Notes: a model not told the origin generated them from the sequence alone. 64,000 bases of DNA from an uncultured Pelagibacteraceae bacterium (GCA_902595795.1 CACJRK010000005.1:1-64000); one strand, 5' to 3'. Positions 8,326 to 16,919 are shown, numbered from the stretch's first letter. Numbers and translations are program-made.

Positions 8326-10479
8326 CTAATCTATGCCAAGATGTTTTTTTCTTTTCCCAACCCAAGTTCTTATTAAGTTATCAAAAATTAAACCTATAAA
8401 TGCAACACAAATTCCTAAAGTTAATCCTATTCCTGCTCCATTTTTATCTGAAAGTGCTTTTAAAATATATTGACCAAGATCTTCTGTACCAATGAAAGCT
8501 CCAATTATCACCATAAATAAAGCAAAAACTATTGTTTGATTTAAACCAAGCATCATGTGTGGAAATGCTAATGGAAACTCAATTTTTGTTAATCTTTGAA
8601 ATTTATTTACACCTGACATTGTTGCGGCTTCATGTAAGCCGACAGGAACACTTCTCAAACCTTCAATTGTGTATCTTGTTGCAGGAATTGTTGCATAAAC
8701 TATTACGGCAATTAATACAGAAGTATCAGTAATTCCAAAAAGCATCATTACTGGAATTAAATATACAAAAGACGGGAATGTTTGAAATATATCACAAACA
8801 CCTAGCATAAATGCTGCAGATTTTTTGTTTTGGAAACATATTGTGCCAACTGTAAATCCTATTAAACAAGAAATTACCACACCAAAAGTTGCCATATATA
8901 ATGTTACTAGAGCTCTATCCCACCATGGACTTAAAGCAATAAATAAAGTTAAAGCAGCAACAACTAATGCTGAACGAACTCCTCCAATTAAATATCCAGC
9001 CCCAACTGCCAGTACTAATGTAGCAACTGCAGGCATTCTCAAATATAAAGCTCTCATCGGTTGAAGTACATCTTGAATTAACCATGTGTTGAATGCTTTA
9101 ATATATACGAAGAATGTATCAAAAATCCAATCAACTCCTTTATTCCAAAAATCTGCTGTTGATATTCCTTTATTATGGGGAATTTCAAACAAATAATTAA
9201 AACTACCTTTAAAAATAAAAGTCCCAACATATGCAAGAATTATTCCTATTACGAATGAAGCTGCAAAAAATATTACATTTTTATTTCTTTGGAAAAATGT
9301 CAGATTACCAAAATAATCTGTTTGTTTATTTGCCCATGCCAAAGACATCTTATCTAATAAAATTGCTATTAAACTAATACATAAACCAGCCTCAAGTGCC
9401 AACCCAATATTGAGCTGATTAAGTGCTAACAACAAATTAAATCCTAAACCTTTAGCTCCAATGAACGCAGATATAACTGCCATTGAAAAACAAACCATAA
9501 TAACTTGGTTAACTCCAATTAAAATATCTCGTCTTGCTGTAGGAATTAATACCTTAAGCATTAGTTGCCAATTAGTACACCCGCTCATTCTTCCTGCTTC
9601 AATTACTTCCGGCGGTATGGCTCTTAAGCCTAAAATTGTAAGTAGTATCATTGGTGGAACTGCAACAACCATGGTAATAATTACTGCTGCATGGTCACCA
9701 ACTCCAAAAAGAACAAGTGCAGGAACTAACACAGCATATTGCGGCATTGTTTGCATCACTAAAAGAATTGGATACAAAGCCCGTTCAACACGTTTACTTT
9801 TATAAGCGGCAATACCTAAACCTAAACCAAAAATAAATGAAAGTGGCGCTGCAACCAGTATAAAAGAAAGAGTTTGCATTGAAGGTTTCCACTGACCAAA
9901 TATAGAAATATAAATCATTGTTAAAGCTGCAAACAAAGCTAATCCTTTTCCACTTAATTTATAAGAAAGTATTGCTGCTCCAGCCGCAACAATCGTCCAA
10001 GGTAAGCCTGGGAGAGCTAACCATGGATAAGAATCTATAAAATCCCAGCTTGTGAATGCAACTATTGTCTCTAATCCACCTAATAAAATTTCTCTGATTA
10101 ATTCGATTAAAAAGGTCATGATAGCTGTTAAATTTCTACTTATTTGTAATAATAATGGTCGAGTTTTATACTCTTGAGTTCCTTCGTTCCAAAACTCCAT
10201 AGGCATCCATTCATTCATCAAGAAAAATAAAGAGTCATTTATCCAAATAGGCAGCCATCCTAGAAGTGGAGGCAATCTCCAAAATACATCAAAGGCATAA
10301 TACCTAACCTCTTTACCTAGAAAAAAGTAAAAACTTTGGTTTGGATCTTTAACAAATTCAGCCTGGCCTCTTATAAATTTATAAGTTTCAGGAACATCAA
10401 TTGCAAAACATAAAGCAAAAAATACAATTAACAAAAATAACCATTGAAATAATTTTGGATATTTTTTTAAATACTCCAT
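8326..10479 (-). CDS. tmoW: Fused tandem ABC permease, TMAO/glycine-betaine type (TmoW-like)
   Basis: This 717-aa integral membrane protein contains two complete ProW-type permease domains in one chain. Each has an EAA-loop: VIEAGRMSG in the first half (followed by VLIPTARRDILIGVNQ) and HEAATMSG in the second (followed by FPLAFPHMMLGLNQ). The halves are joined by a segment with its own membrane spans around residues 400-500. Most relatives are single-domain subunits of about 280-350 aa, so this is a duplication-fusion that needs no permease dimer. It lies 3 bp after the ATPase gene. TMAO is the favoured substrate because tmm and tdm flank the operon; choline, betaine or proline betaine remain possible. 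Confidence 0.85.
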   Translation of the reverse strand: MEYLKKYPKLFQWLFLLIVFFALCFAIDVPETYKFIRGQAEFVKDPNQSFYFFLGKEVRYYAFDVFWRLPPLLGWLPIWINDSLFFLMNEWMPMEFWNEGTQEYKTRPLLLQISRNLTAIMTFLIELIREILLGGLETIVAFTSWDFIDSYPWLALPGLPWTIVAAGAAILSYKLSGKGLALFAALTMIYISIFGQWKPSMQTLSFILVAAPLSFIFGLGLGIAAYKSKRVERALYPILLVMQTMPQYAVLVPALVLFGVGDHAAVIITMVVAVPPMILLTILGLRAIPPEVIEAGRMSGCTNWQLMLKVLIPTARRDILIGVNQVIMVCFSMAVISAFIGAKGLGFNLLLALNQLNIGLALEAGLCISLIAILLDKMSLAWANKQTDYFGNLTFFQRNKNVIFFAASFVIGIILAYVGTFIFKGSFNYLFEIPHNKGISTADFWNKGVDWIFDTFFVYIKAFNTWLIQDVLQPMRALYLRMPAVATLVLAVGAGYLIGGVRSALVVAALTLFIALSPWWDRALVTLYMATFGVVISCLIGFTVGTICFQNKKSAAFMLGVCDIFQTFPSFVYLIPVMMLFGITDTSVLIAVIVYATIPATRYTIEGLRSVPVGLHEAATMSGVNKFQRLTKIEFPLAFPHMMLGLNQTIVFALFMVIIGAFIGTEDLGQYILKALSDKNGAGIGLTLGICVAFIGLIFDNLIRTWVGKRKKHLGID

Positions 10480-10482
10480 ATT

Positions 10483-11514
10483 TTAACTACCGTTTTTTCT
10501 TCCTCCAAAAACTGTATCTATTATTTTTGAAGGTTTAATTGATCCTACAATATTATTATTTGAGTCAACTACTCCTACTAATTTTTCTTGAGTAAGTATT
10601 TTTTCTGCAACATTTTCTATAATTTCATCTTTTGATACTTTTAAATCTCCCAAATTATCTTTACTTGAAGCATCCATTACATCCTCAATAATCAAAACTT
10701 TCTCTCTCGGTACTTCTTCAGTAAACTTTCTTACATATTCAGTGGCTGGATTTAATACAATATTTGCAGGAGTATCTAGTTGTTCAATAATGCCATCTTT
10801 CATAATTGCTATTCGGTCAGCTAATTTTAATGCTTCATCAAAATCATGAGTTATGAACATAATTGTTTTTTGTAACTTTTCTTGAAGTCTTAAAAACTCA
10901 TCCTGCATTTCTTTTCTTATTAATGGATCTAATGCAGAAAAAGGTTCATCTAAAAACCAAATATCAGGTTCTACAGCTAAAGATCTAGCAATACCCACTC
11001 TTTGTTGTTGCCCACCTGAAAGTTCTCTTGGAAAATAATTTTCTCTTCCATCAAGTCCAACTAATTTTACCATTTCCATTGCTCTACTAATACTATCCTC
11101 AGTCTCAGTTCCTTTTATCTGTAAAGGAAATGCAATATTTTCAACAACAGTTTTATGAGGCAGTAAAGCAAAACTTTGGAAGACCATTCCCATTTTACTT
11201 CTTCTAAGTTCAATTAACTCTTTATTATTTAATTTGAGTAAATCTTGACCTTCTATAAAAATTTTTCCACCTGTGGCATCTGTTAATCTTGAAATACATC
11301 TAAGTAGTGTTGATTTTCCTGAACCAGACAAACCCATTACAACTAACATCTCTCCTTTTGCAACTTCAAAAGAAGCATTGTTAACTCCAACTATACATCC
11401 CTTTTCTTGAAAAGTTTTTGCGTCTACATTGCCGTTTGCTTCCTCGAGCATTTTTTCAGCATTTTCTCCAAAAATTTTATAGACGGATTGACATTTAATT
11501 ACAGTTTCAGACAT
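10483..11514 (-). CDS. tmoV: ABC transporter ATPase, TMAO/glycine-betaine type (TmoV-like)
   Basis: This 343-aa ATPase has Walker A GLSGSGKST at 61-69, signature LSGGQQQR at 165-172 and Walker B IWFLDEPFSALDP near 185-197. The N-terminal insert before the Walker A strand and the C-terminal domain after residue ~260, which resembles a CBS region (KLVGVVDSNNNIVGSI), are typical of the OpuAA/ProV subfamily for quaternary amines. In that family the CBS domains sense ionic strength or nucleotides. It is followed after 3 bp by the fused permease. The 63-bp gap upstream separates it from the unknown membrane-protein gene. Confidence 0.87.
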   Translation of the reverse strand: MSETVIKCQSVYKIFGENAEKMLEEANGNVDAKTFQEKGCIVGVNNASFEVAKGEMLVVMGLSGSGKSTLLRCISRLTDATGGKIFIEGQDLLKLNNKELIELRRSKMGMVFQSFALLPHKTVVENIAFPLQIKGTETEDSISRAMEMVKLVGLDGRENYFPRELSGGQQQRVGIARSLAVEPDIWFLDEPFSALDPLIRKEMQDEFLRLQEKLQKTIMFITHDFDEALKLADRIAIMKDGIIEQLDTPANIVLNPATEYVRKFTEEVPREKVLIIEDVMDASSKDNLGDLKVSKDEIIENVAEKILTQEKLVGVVDSNNNIVGSIKPSKIIDTVFGGRKNGS

Positions 11515-11577
11515 AATTTTTTTAAAGTTATATTAATTTCGATAAAATTAAAATGTTAATAATTTTCGCCTTTCTTC

Positions 11578-12129
11578 TTAAAAATTTTTAATAAAATAAA
11601 CTCTTGTATCAATTCCTGTGCTTAAAAAACTTAAAGCTTCTCCGCTTACAGTAATACTTTCATTTACACCAACATTATTTCCACTAACCTTGAAACCTGC
11701 AAAACACTTATTTTTTTCCTTATCCCATTTAACAAAAGTTTCATCAATTTTATTTCCATTAATTGTATATAATTCATGTGCTCTAAAATTTAAAAAATTA
11801 GCACCCATAATTGCTCTTTGTGGAATTAATTTTGTAACTTTACATACCTGCTCATATACTTCGTCTGTTAATTTATAATGATTAGTTCCATCAAATGATA
11901 CTAGTATTCCTGAGGGTAATTTAGATATCAGTTCGCTTAGTTTTTTTTCTTCTGCAATTCTTTCTTCCTCTAATTTCATTCTTTTAACTAAATCGTCACC
12001 TTGTCCAAAAATTCCATTTAAAATGCTAAAAGATACAATTACTATTAGAGTGATAAATACAAGACCAATAAATTGTCTCAAAGACTCAGGTAAATATTTA
12101 ATTTTATTAATATAATTTTCTTTAGACAT
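11578..12129 (-). CDS. Unknown membrane-anchored protein, one N-terminal helix
   Basis: I do not recognise this 183-aa protein. The start was taken as the ATG whose A is the last base of the MORN-gene stop (TAATG at 12129); an upstream in-frame start would overlap that gene by 27 nt. One hydrophobic helix lies at about residues 21-41 (FIGLVFITLIVIVSFSIL). It is followed by a short charged, probably coiled-coil segment (KRMKLEEERIAEEKK) and a soluble ~120-aa domain with two cysteines. The topology suggests a cytoplasmic N-terminus and a periplasmic domain. It lies between the binding protein and the ATPase of the TMAO-type transporter. Confidence 0.72.
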   Translation of the reverse strand: MSKENYINKIKYLPESLRQFIGLVFITLIVIVSFSILNGIFGQGDDLVKRMKLEEERIAEEKKLSELISKLPSGILVSFDGTNHYKLTDEVYEQVCKVTKLIPQRAIMGANFLNFRAHELYTINGNKIDETFVKWDKEKNKCFAGFKVSGNNVGVNESITVSGEALSFLSTGIDTRVYFIKNF

Positions 12130-12506
12130 TATTCTTGTAACTTGCCGTTCTTCCAAATACCTGTTTTTTGTTTTCCATCAGCCCAAGTAAATGTTCCTTG
12201 ACCATTCATAAAACCATTAGCCCACTCCCCTTCATAAGTAGAACCATCGGGAAATGTTAAAATTCCTTCTCCATTCCATTCGCTGTTTTTAAATTCACCT
12301 TTGTAAATATAACCATTCGGCCAGGTTTCTACTCCTTGACCATTTTTTTTAGTTCCTACCCATTCGCCTTCATAAGTAGTTTTATCTGTATATACCCATT
12401 TGCCATAACCATTTTCACAATTTCCCTCTTTGCACCCAGTGCTACGTGCCAAAGCAACAGATGAAATTAGTAAACTTAGTAAAATACATATAAAATATTT
12501 TTTCAT
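12129..12506 (-). CDS. Secreted MORN-repeat protein
   Basis: The 125-aa product has a signal peptide (MKKYFICILLSLLISSVALA). About four MORN repeats of ~23 residues follow, each ending in a YxGEW/F-type core: TYEGEWVGTKKNGQG, YKGEFKNSEWNGEG, TYEGEWANGFMNGQG and a last degenerate one, TGIWKNGKLQE. MORN repeats form beta-hairpin ladders used in membrane association or protein contacts; no catalytic residue is seen. Two cysteines sit just after the signal peptide (GCKEGNCENG), perhaps as a disulfide. It shares a base with the next gene (TAATG). Its position inside a transporter operon is not explained by any function I know. Confidence 0.8.
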   Translation of the reverse strand: MKKYFICILLSLLISSVALARSTGCKEGNCENGYGKWVYTDKTTYEGEWVGTKKNGQGVETWPNGYIYKGEFKNSEWNGEGILTFPDGSTYEGEWANGFMNGQGTFTWADGKQKTGIWKNGKLQE

Positions 12507-12540
12507 ATTTATATTTTACACAAAATTCACTAAAAAAAAA

Positions 12541-13002
12541 TCAGACTTTTCCATCATTTTTGATGCATGAATAAATAGAAATATGTTTTTCTGCATTATC
12601 ACTTTTTATATTTTTTGTAATTTCGTGAACAAGCTCTCCAGTTTTTCTAGTTATAATACCTGACTCTGAATAATTATTTTTTTGATCAATTGATTTAAAC
12701 AAAACCACATCTTTATTTACAATTTTAACTTGTAGTTTTGTAGATTCTGAGAGAAATAAAGATAATCCTTTAATAAAAAGAGTTTCAGGTTGTTTTGATA
12801 AAATTTCAAATTTCTCTATACTTTTTTCATTTAAATCTTTAGCAAAAAAAGTTTGATAATTAAATTCTGAATTTTTAATTATTTTTTTTTCTAAATTACA
12901 AATATACTTAAGATTAATATTTTCCCTTATACTTATATCTTTTGCTAAAGATTGACTAAAAAATATCAAACTAATAAATATGCTTAAAAAATATTTGATC
13001 AT
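12541..13002 (-). CDS. Unknown exported protein
   Basis: I do not recognise this 153-aa protein. I chose the ATG at 13002 rather than the in-frame one at 13032, because the downstream start gives a clean signal peptide (MIKYFLSIFISLIFFSQSLA). The upstream one would place its first codons inside a C/G-rich hairpin. The mature part is Lys/Ser/Asn-rich with two cysteines (one near the start, one in IYSCIKN at the end) that could pair in the periplasm. It follows tmoX, separated by a terminator-like stem-loop, and precedes the MORN protein gene. Confidence 0.65.
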   Translation of the reverse strand: MIKYFLSIFISLIFFSQSLAKDISIRENINLKYICNLEKKIIKNSEFNYQTFFAKDLNEKSIEKFEILSKQPETLFIKGLSLFLSESTKLQVKIVNKDVVLFKSIDQKNNYSESGIITRKTGELVHEITKNIKSDNAEKHISIYSCIKNDGKV

Positions 13003-13021
13003 TAAATATGATTTAAAAAAA

Positions 13022-13047
13022 ATCCCCCCCAACGGAGTTGGGGGAGA
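13022..13047 (-). terminator. Terminator-like stem-loop after tmoX
   Basis: CCCCCAAC (13026-13033) pairs with GTTGGGGG (13037-13044) around a 3-nt loop. Read on the minus strand, the stem is followed by a run of T (complement of the A run at 13015-13020). It sits 25 bp past the tmoX stop and before the next gene start. This looks like an intra-operon attenuator or 3'-end stabiliser, which would let the binding protein be made in excess of the rest of the transporter. Confidence 0.75.
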
Positions 13048-13071
13048 TTAATAATTTAGTTTCTTTTTACC

Positions 13072-14046
13072 TTACTTAGTAAATGCTTTCCAAACCGACT
13101 CGTTGTCAGCTAACCATTTTTTGGCAGCATCCTCATGAGTCATTTTGTCAATATCAACTAAAGCAGCCATTGCTCCAATTTGGCTTGTAGAGAATGACAT
13201 TTTTTTAAAGACTGCAGCTGCAGCAGGATGTGTTTTTGGAAAATCTTCATGCACTGCTTTTTTTAAATAACCATCTGGTGATCCACATTTTCCATCACCA
13301 CCATCTTCTGGTCTACAACCAGCAGTGTATGGAGGGAAATCAATAAACGTGAAACCAGCACCATCTGTAAAGTTAGGTGTCCAGTTGAAGATGATTGTTC
13401 CTCTGCCTTCTTTTTCTGCTGCTGCTAACTCTGCCCAAAGCGCATCAGCACTTCCAGCAAATTTAACCCACCAAAGATCTCCTAAACCTAGAGCGTCAAC
13501 TCTTTGAGGTATCAAATCACCGTGCCAAGTTTGTGGACCTTCCAACATTCTTCCTTTTCCATCAGGTGAATCAGGTGTTGTAAAGTTTTTAGCACAATCT
13601 GGGTTTTTTAAAGCAGTCCAATCAGGTAGACCTGGGCATAATCCTTTATCAACAACCCAATTTGGGTATCCCATATCCTCTAAAGTCCTTGCTTCGTGAT
13701 CACCCCAATCTAATAATCCACCTTTATCTAAAGCAGTAGTAAAAGATTTACCGAATGCAGATTCCCACACTTCGTGAGAAATTGTTACATCTCCAATTCG
13801 AATAGATTCGTAAACCGCTTGTGAGTCTGCGTTTACATAACTAACATTATTTCCCATACTTTCAAAAATGCCACCAATTACGTAAGCCATTACAATTTGA
13901 CTTGACCAATTGTGAGTTGGGATAACTATGGGCTGACTACTGTCACCCGATTTTTTTGCCGTTTTATCGCCTCCTTGCATAAAGAAGATTGCAGCTGCAA
14001 TTATTACCACTGCACCGATAATTAACGGTAAACTTTTATTTTTCAT
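13072..14046 (-). CDS. tmoX: Periplasmic substrate-binding protein, TMAO/glycine-betaine type (TmoX-like)
   Basis: This 324-aa type II binding protein starts with a signal-anchor (about residues 7-24) and a polar linker (GGDKTAKKSGDSS). The fold resembles ProX/OpuAC-like proteins: a first strand ending HNWSSQIV, HEVWESAFG, LWWVKFAGS and NWTPNFT. Trp and Tyr are plentiful in these loops, as expected of an aromatic cage for a trimethylammonium or N-oxide group. Cysteines around CPGLPDW, NPDC, AGCRPEDGG and GKCGS may form disulfides. It is first in the run leading to tmoV and tmoW, with GGGAGAG before the ATG. TMAO as substrate is inferred from tmm and tdm; betaines are the alternative. Confidence 0.85.
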   Translation of the reverse strand: MKNKSLPLIIGAVVIIAAAIFFMQGGDKTAKKSGDSSQPIVIPTHNWSSQIVMAYVIGGIFESMGNNVSYVNADSQAVYESIRIGDVTISHEVWESAFGKSFTTALDKGGLLDWGDHEARTLEDMGYPNWVVDKGLCPGLPDWTALKNPDCAKNFTTPDSPDGKGRMLEGPQTWHGDLIPQRVDALGLGDLWWVKFAGSADALWAELAAAEKEGRGTIIFNWTPNFTDGAGFTFIDFPPYTAGCRPEDGGDGKCGSPDGYLKKAVHEDFPKTHPAAAAVFKKMSFSTSQIGAMAALVDIDKMTHEDAAKKWLADNESVWKAFTK

Positions 14047-14076
14047 ATTTACTCTCCCGTTATTAATATAGAATAA

Positions 14077-14105
14077 AGTATGTTCTTATTTAGAGATCTA
14101 GTCAA
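14077..14105 (-). promoter_or_regulatory. Possible sigma-70 promoter for tmoX
   Basis: On the minus strand TTGACT (14105-14100) is followed after 17 bp by CATACT (14082-14077), 4 of 6 matches to TATAAT. It would place transcription start about 25-30 bp upstream of the tmoX ATG. In such AT-rich DNA a match of this quality can arise by chance. Confidence 0.4.
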
Positions 14106-14168
14106 CTATTTTTGATTGTGCTATGACACTTTACTTTTTACATAAATTTATAGTCAATTCGTTTTGAT

Positions 14169-14174
14169 TATAAT
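14169..14174 (+). promoter_or_regulatory. Possible -10 element for tdm
   Basis: A perfect TATAAT lies 20 bp upstream of the tdm ATG, which would give a very short leader. No convincing -35 lies at 16-18 bp. An imperfect inverted repeat (ATAGTCAA, 6 nt, TTGATTAT at about 14150-14171) overlaps it and could be an operator. Confidence 0.4.
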
Positions 14175-14194
14175 ATGCTTAATTAAAATTTAAT

Positions 14195-16534
14195 ATGTTA
14201 GGCACTAGTATTGATATAAAATATCCTGGTTTGAATGTTTTACCACCTGGGGTTGAAAGACATGTTGTAAATGGTGGCGGTCTCACAGCTTTTCAAATCT
14301 TTCCTGATGATGAGCTAGAAATAATCAATGATGAAGGAAATCAATTATGTGAGATTATTTGCTTTGATAAAGATGGAAATTCTGATGTTGGAATATTAAA
14401 TCTTAAATCAAACAATGAAAAAAATTTCATTAGAGATATCCTTGGCGGTAGTGATGAAACAATTTTAGCCACCAACTATCAATTAAAAAAAAGAAATATA
14501 AAAATCTCGAATTCAAAATCTTCAATTATATTTAATAAAGAAACAAGACCTGGTGAAAAAATTAAATTTAAGTCAAAAGATAAATGTTATGTGATTTTTG
14601 CTGCACCAAGCAAGGATATGGATGTAACAAACCAAAATCCACCAACTGATTTAACCATATTTATTAAAAGAGCTAAAATTATTAATGATAAAGAATTAAA
14701 TGTAATTCCAGATCCTGTTTTCGAACCTTCTTATGAGAAAAATATAGATAAAGAAAGCTGTATATCTTATGAAGTTAGAGAGGGTGATTACATTCAGGTA
14801 ATAAGTCCAACAGGTAGACAGTGTTCTGACTTTGTTGCGTTTGATACAAGAAAATTAGAAAAAGGAATTGAAAAAGGATTAGACTGGCAAACCACAAGGA
14901 CATTCATGGGTAATACTTTTCCAGGACCAGGTTTGTTCTCTAAGTTTTATGATACAGATCATGAACCACTAGTTGAAGTAATAAGAGACACTGTTGGAAA
15001 ACACGATACCTTTAACCTTGCATGTACTTCAAAATATTATGAAGACTCAGGCTATTTTGGTCATCCAAACTGCTCCGATAATTTAACCGCTAGCATGTCT
15101 AAATTTGGAGTACAGAAACAAAAAGGATGGCACGCAATTAACCTTTTTTTTAATACTTCTGCTGCGGGTTTAAATTCTGTTATATCCGATGAGTCTTATT
15201 CTAGGCCAGGTGATTATGTGATGTTTAGAGCTCTAAAAGATTTAACAATTGGTACAACAGCATGTCCAAGCGATATAGATCCTTGTAATTCATGGAATCC
15301 AACAAATATATTTGTTAGAACTTACGATAAAAATAAAGAATTTAGAAAGTCATTTGCTTTTAGAATGAAAACAGACTCAGAAAAAAAACTAACTAGAAAT
15401 TCTGGCTTTTATGAAAAAACTTCAAAATTAACCAGAAACTTTATTGATGCCAGAGGTTTTTGGTTGCCAAATGATTACACTAAACATGGTTTAGTCAATG
15501 AGTACAATGCTTGCAGAAATGATGCCGTATTAATTGATTTATCTTCACTAAGAAAATTTGAAATAATTGGTCCTGATGCAGAAGAACTAATGAACTATAC
15601 TCTTACAAGAAATATAAAAAAACTTTCTGTTGGACAAGTTGTATATTCTGCAATGTGTTATGAAAATGGAATGATGTTCGATGATGGTACTCTTTTAAGA
15701 TTGAGCGAAACAGGTTTTAGATGGATATGTGGAGATGAATACGGTGGAGAATGGCTCAAAGAAATTGTAAAGAAAAAAAACTTTAATGCTATTGTTAAAA
15801 ATTCTACTGACCAAATTAGCAATGTATCTTTACAAGGTCCTAAAAGTAGAGAAATTTTAAAAAAAATTATTTTCACACCACCAACACAACCAACAATAGA
15901 TGAGCTAGGATGGTTTAGATTCACAATCTGTAGAATAGAAGAACTTCAGGGCATTCCTTTAATTGTTTCAAGAACAGGTTATACTGGTGAATTAGGTTAT
16001 GAAATTTGGTGTCATCCAAAACACGCTCCAGAAGTTTGGGATAAACTTATGGAAGCAGGAAAAGATGATGGTTTAATACCAGCTGGGTTTGCTGCATTAG
16101 ACAAACTTAGAATTGAAGCAGGATTAATTTTATTTGGAAATGAATTTGATGGACAACAAGATCCTTTTGAAGCTGGTATAGGCTTTGCAGTGCCTTTAAA
16201 AACAAAAGAGGAGGATTTTATTGGTAAACAAGAATTAATAAAAAGAAAAGCCAACCCTCAAAAAAAATTAGTAGGGTTAGAACTTGACGGTAAAGAAATA
16301 GCAGGTCATGGGGACTGTGTTCATATTGGAAGATCTCAGGTTGGCATAGTTACAAGCGGATGCCTATCTTCTACTTTAAACAAGAACGTAGCACTATGCA
16401 GAATTGATTTGCAATATTCCGAGATTGGCACAGAGGTAGAGGTTGGAAAAATAGATGGTCATCAGAAAAGAATAAGTGCAAAAGTAGTTGGATTTCCATT
16501 CTATGATCCAACAAAATCTAGAGTGAGAGCTTAA
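14195..16534 (+). CDS. tdm: Trimethylamine N-oxide demethylase (DUF1989-GcvT fusion)
   Basis: This 779-aa protein fuses an N-terminal DUF1989-type half (to about residue 390) with a C-terminal GcvT-like THF-binding half (about 415-775; DARGFWLPNDYTKHG, SRTGYTGELGYEIW, GLIPAGFAALDKLRIEAG). Cys277, His290, Cys293 and Cys357 have the spacing that I recall for the zinc site of Methylocella Tdm. The enzyme splits TMAO into dimethylamine and formaldehyde, and the GcvT half captures formaldehyde on THF. Neighbours agree: divergent TMAO-type transporter, with tmm and fhs nearby. The ATG used is the first in frame; the leader is short and no strong ribosome site is visible. The MarR-like gene starts on the base after the stop. 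Confidence 0.93.
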   Translation: MLGTSIDIKYPGLNVLPPGVERHVVNGGGLTAFQIFPDDELEIINDEGNQLCEIICFDKDGNSDVGILNLKSNNEKNFIRDILGGSDETILATNYQLKKRNIKISNSKSSIIFNKETRPGEKIKFKSKDKCYVIFAAPSKDMDVTNQNPPTDLTIFIKRAKIINDKELNVIPDPVFEPSYEKNIDKESCISYEVREGDYIQVISPTGRQCSDFVAFDTRKLEKGIEKGLDWQTTRTFMGNTFPGPGLFSKFYDTDHEPLVEVIRDTVGKHDTFNLACTSKYYEDSGYFGHPNCSDNLTASMSKFGVQKQKGWHAINLFFNTSAAGLNSVISDESYSRPGDYVMFRALKDLTIGTTACPSDIDPCNSWNPTNIFVRTYDKNKEFRKSFAFRMKTDSEKKLTRNSGFYEKTSKLTRNFIDARGFWLPNDYTKHGLVNEYNACRNDAVLIDLSSLRKFEIIGPDAEELMNYTLTRNIKKLSVGQVVYSAMCYENGMMFDDGTLLRLSETGFRWICGDEYGGEWLKEIVKKKNFNAIVKNSTDQISNVSLQGPKSREILKKIIFTPPTQPTIDELGWFRFTICRIEELQGIPLIVSRTGYTGELGYEIWCHPKHAPEVWDKLMEAGKDDGLIPAGFAALDKLRIEAGLILFGNEFDGQQDPFEAGIGFAVPLKTKEEDFIGKQELIKRKANPQKKLVGLELDGKEIAGHGDCVHIGRSQVGIVTSGCLSSTLNKNVALCRIDLQYSEIGTEVEVGKIDGHQKRISAKVVGFPFYDPTKSRVRA

Positions 16535-16882
16535 ATGAAAGGAACAAAATATTTATTAGAATTTTGGGAAAATCAAGTGAGACGGTCTCATAGTTCTAGT
16601 AATTATTTTTTTCGAAAATCTCCATCCCATTATCATATGATGTTATTGGTAATGAATGCATATAAACAAGGTGAAAAACTTTCTGTTGAAGAACTTAAAA
16701 CAAAACTTTTTAAAACTTCTAGACCAAAATCTGCTTTAATAATCAATGAAGCATGTGAAAATAATTTTTTCTACTTAGAAAAAACATCCTCAGATCAAAG
16801 AAAAAAAAATATCAAACCAACAGCGTCATTTGTAAAAGAATTTGATGAATATATGCATACTTTAAAAAATTTAGATCTTTAA
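16535..16882 (+). CDS. Small winged-helix protein, MarR-like
   Basis: The ATG directly follows the tdm stop (TAAATG), so the two are translationally coupled. The 115-aa sequence has the order expected of a MarR-type winged helix: a helical start, a helix-turn-helix-like stretch (LSVEELKTKLFKTSRPKSALIINEACENNFF), then a wing with SSDQRKKNIKPTASF resembling the D-x-R-x(3-5)-LT motif, and a last helix. It is short for MarR (usually ~140-150 aa) and lacks part of the N-terminal dimerisation helix. It is the only regulator-like gene near the TMAO genes, so local control is a reasonable guess. Family assignment is by pattern only. Confidence 0.6.
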   Translation: MKGTKYLLEFWENQVRRSHSSSNYFFRKSPSHYHMMLLVMNAYKQGEKLSVEELKTKLFKTSRPKSALIINEACENNFFYLEKTSSDQRKKNIKPTASFVKEFDEYMHTLKNLDL

Positions 16883-16919
16883 AGTATTTAAAATATTTTT
16901 GTTTAATATTGTTTAGAAA

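Noticed and set aside
14047-14194. Riboswitch in the tmoX-tdm divergent spacer
   Set aside because: No paired GC-rich core or known aptamer motif was seen; the spacer is 148 bp of promoter-like AT-rich DNA.
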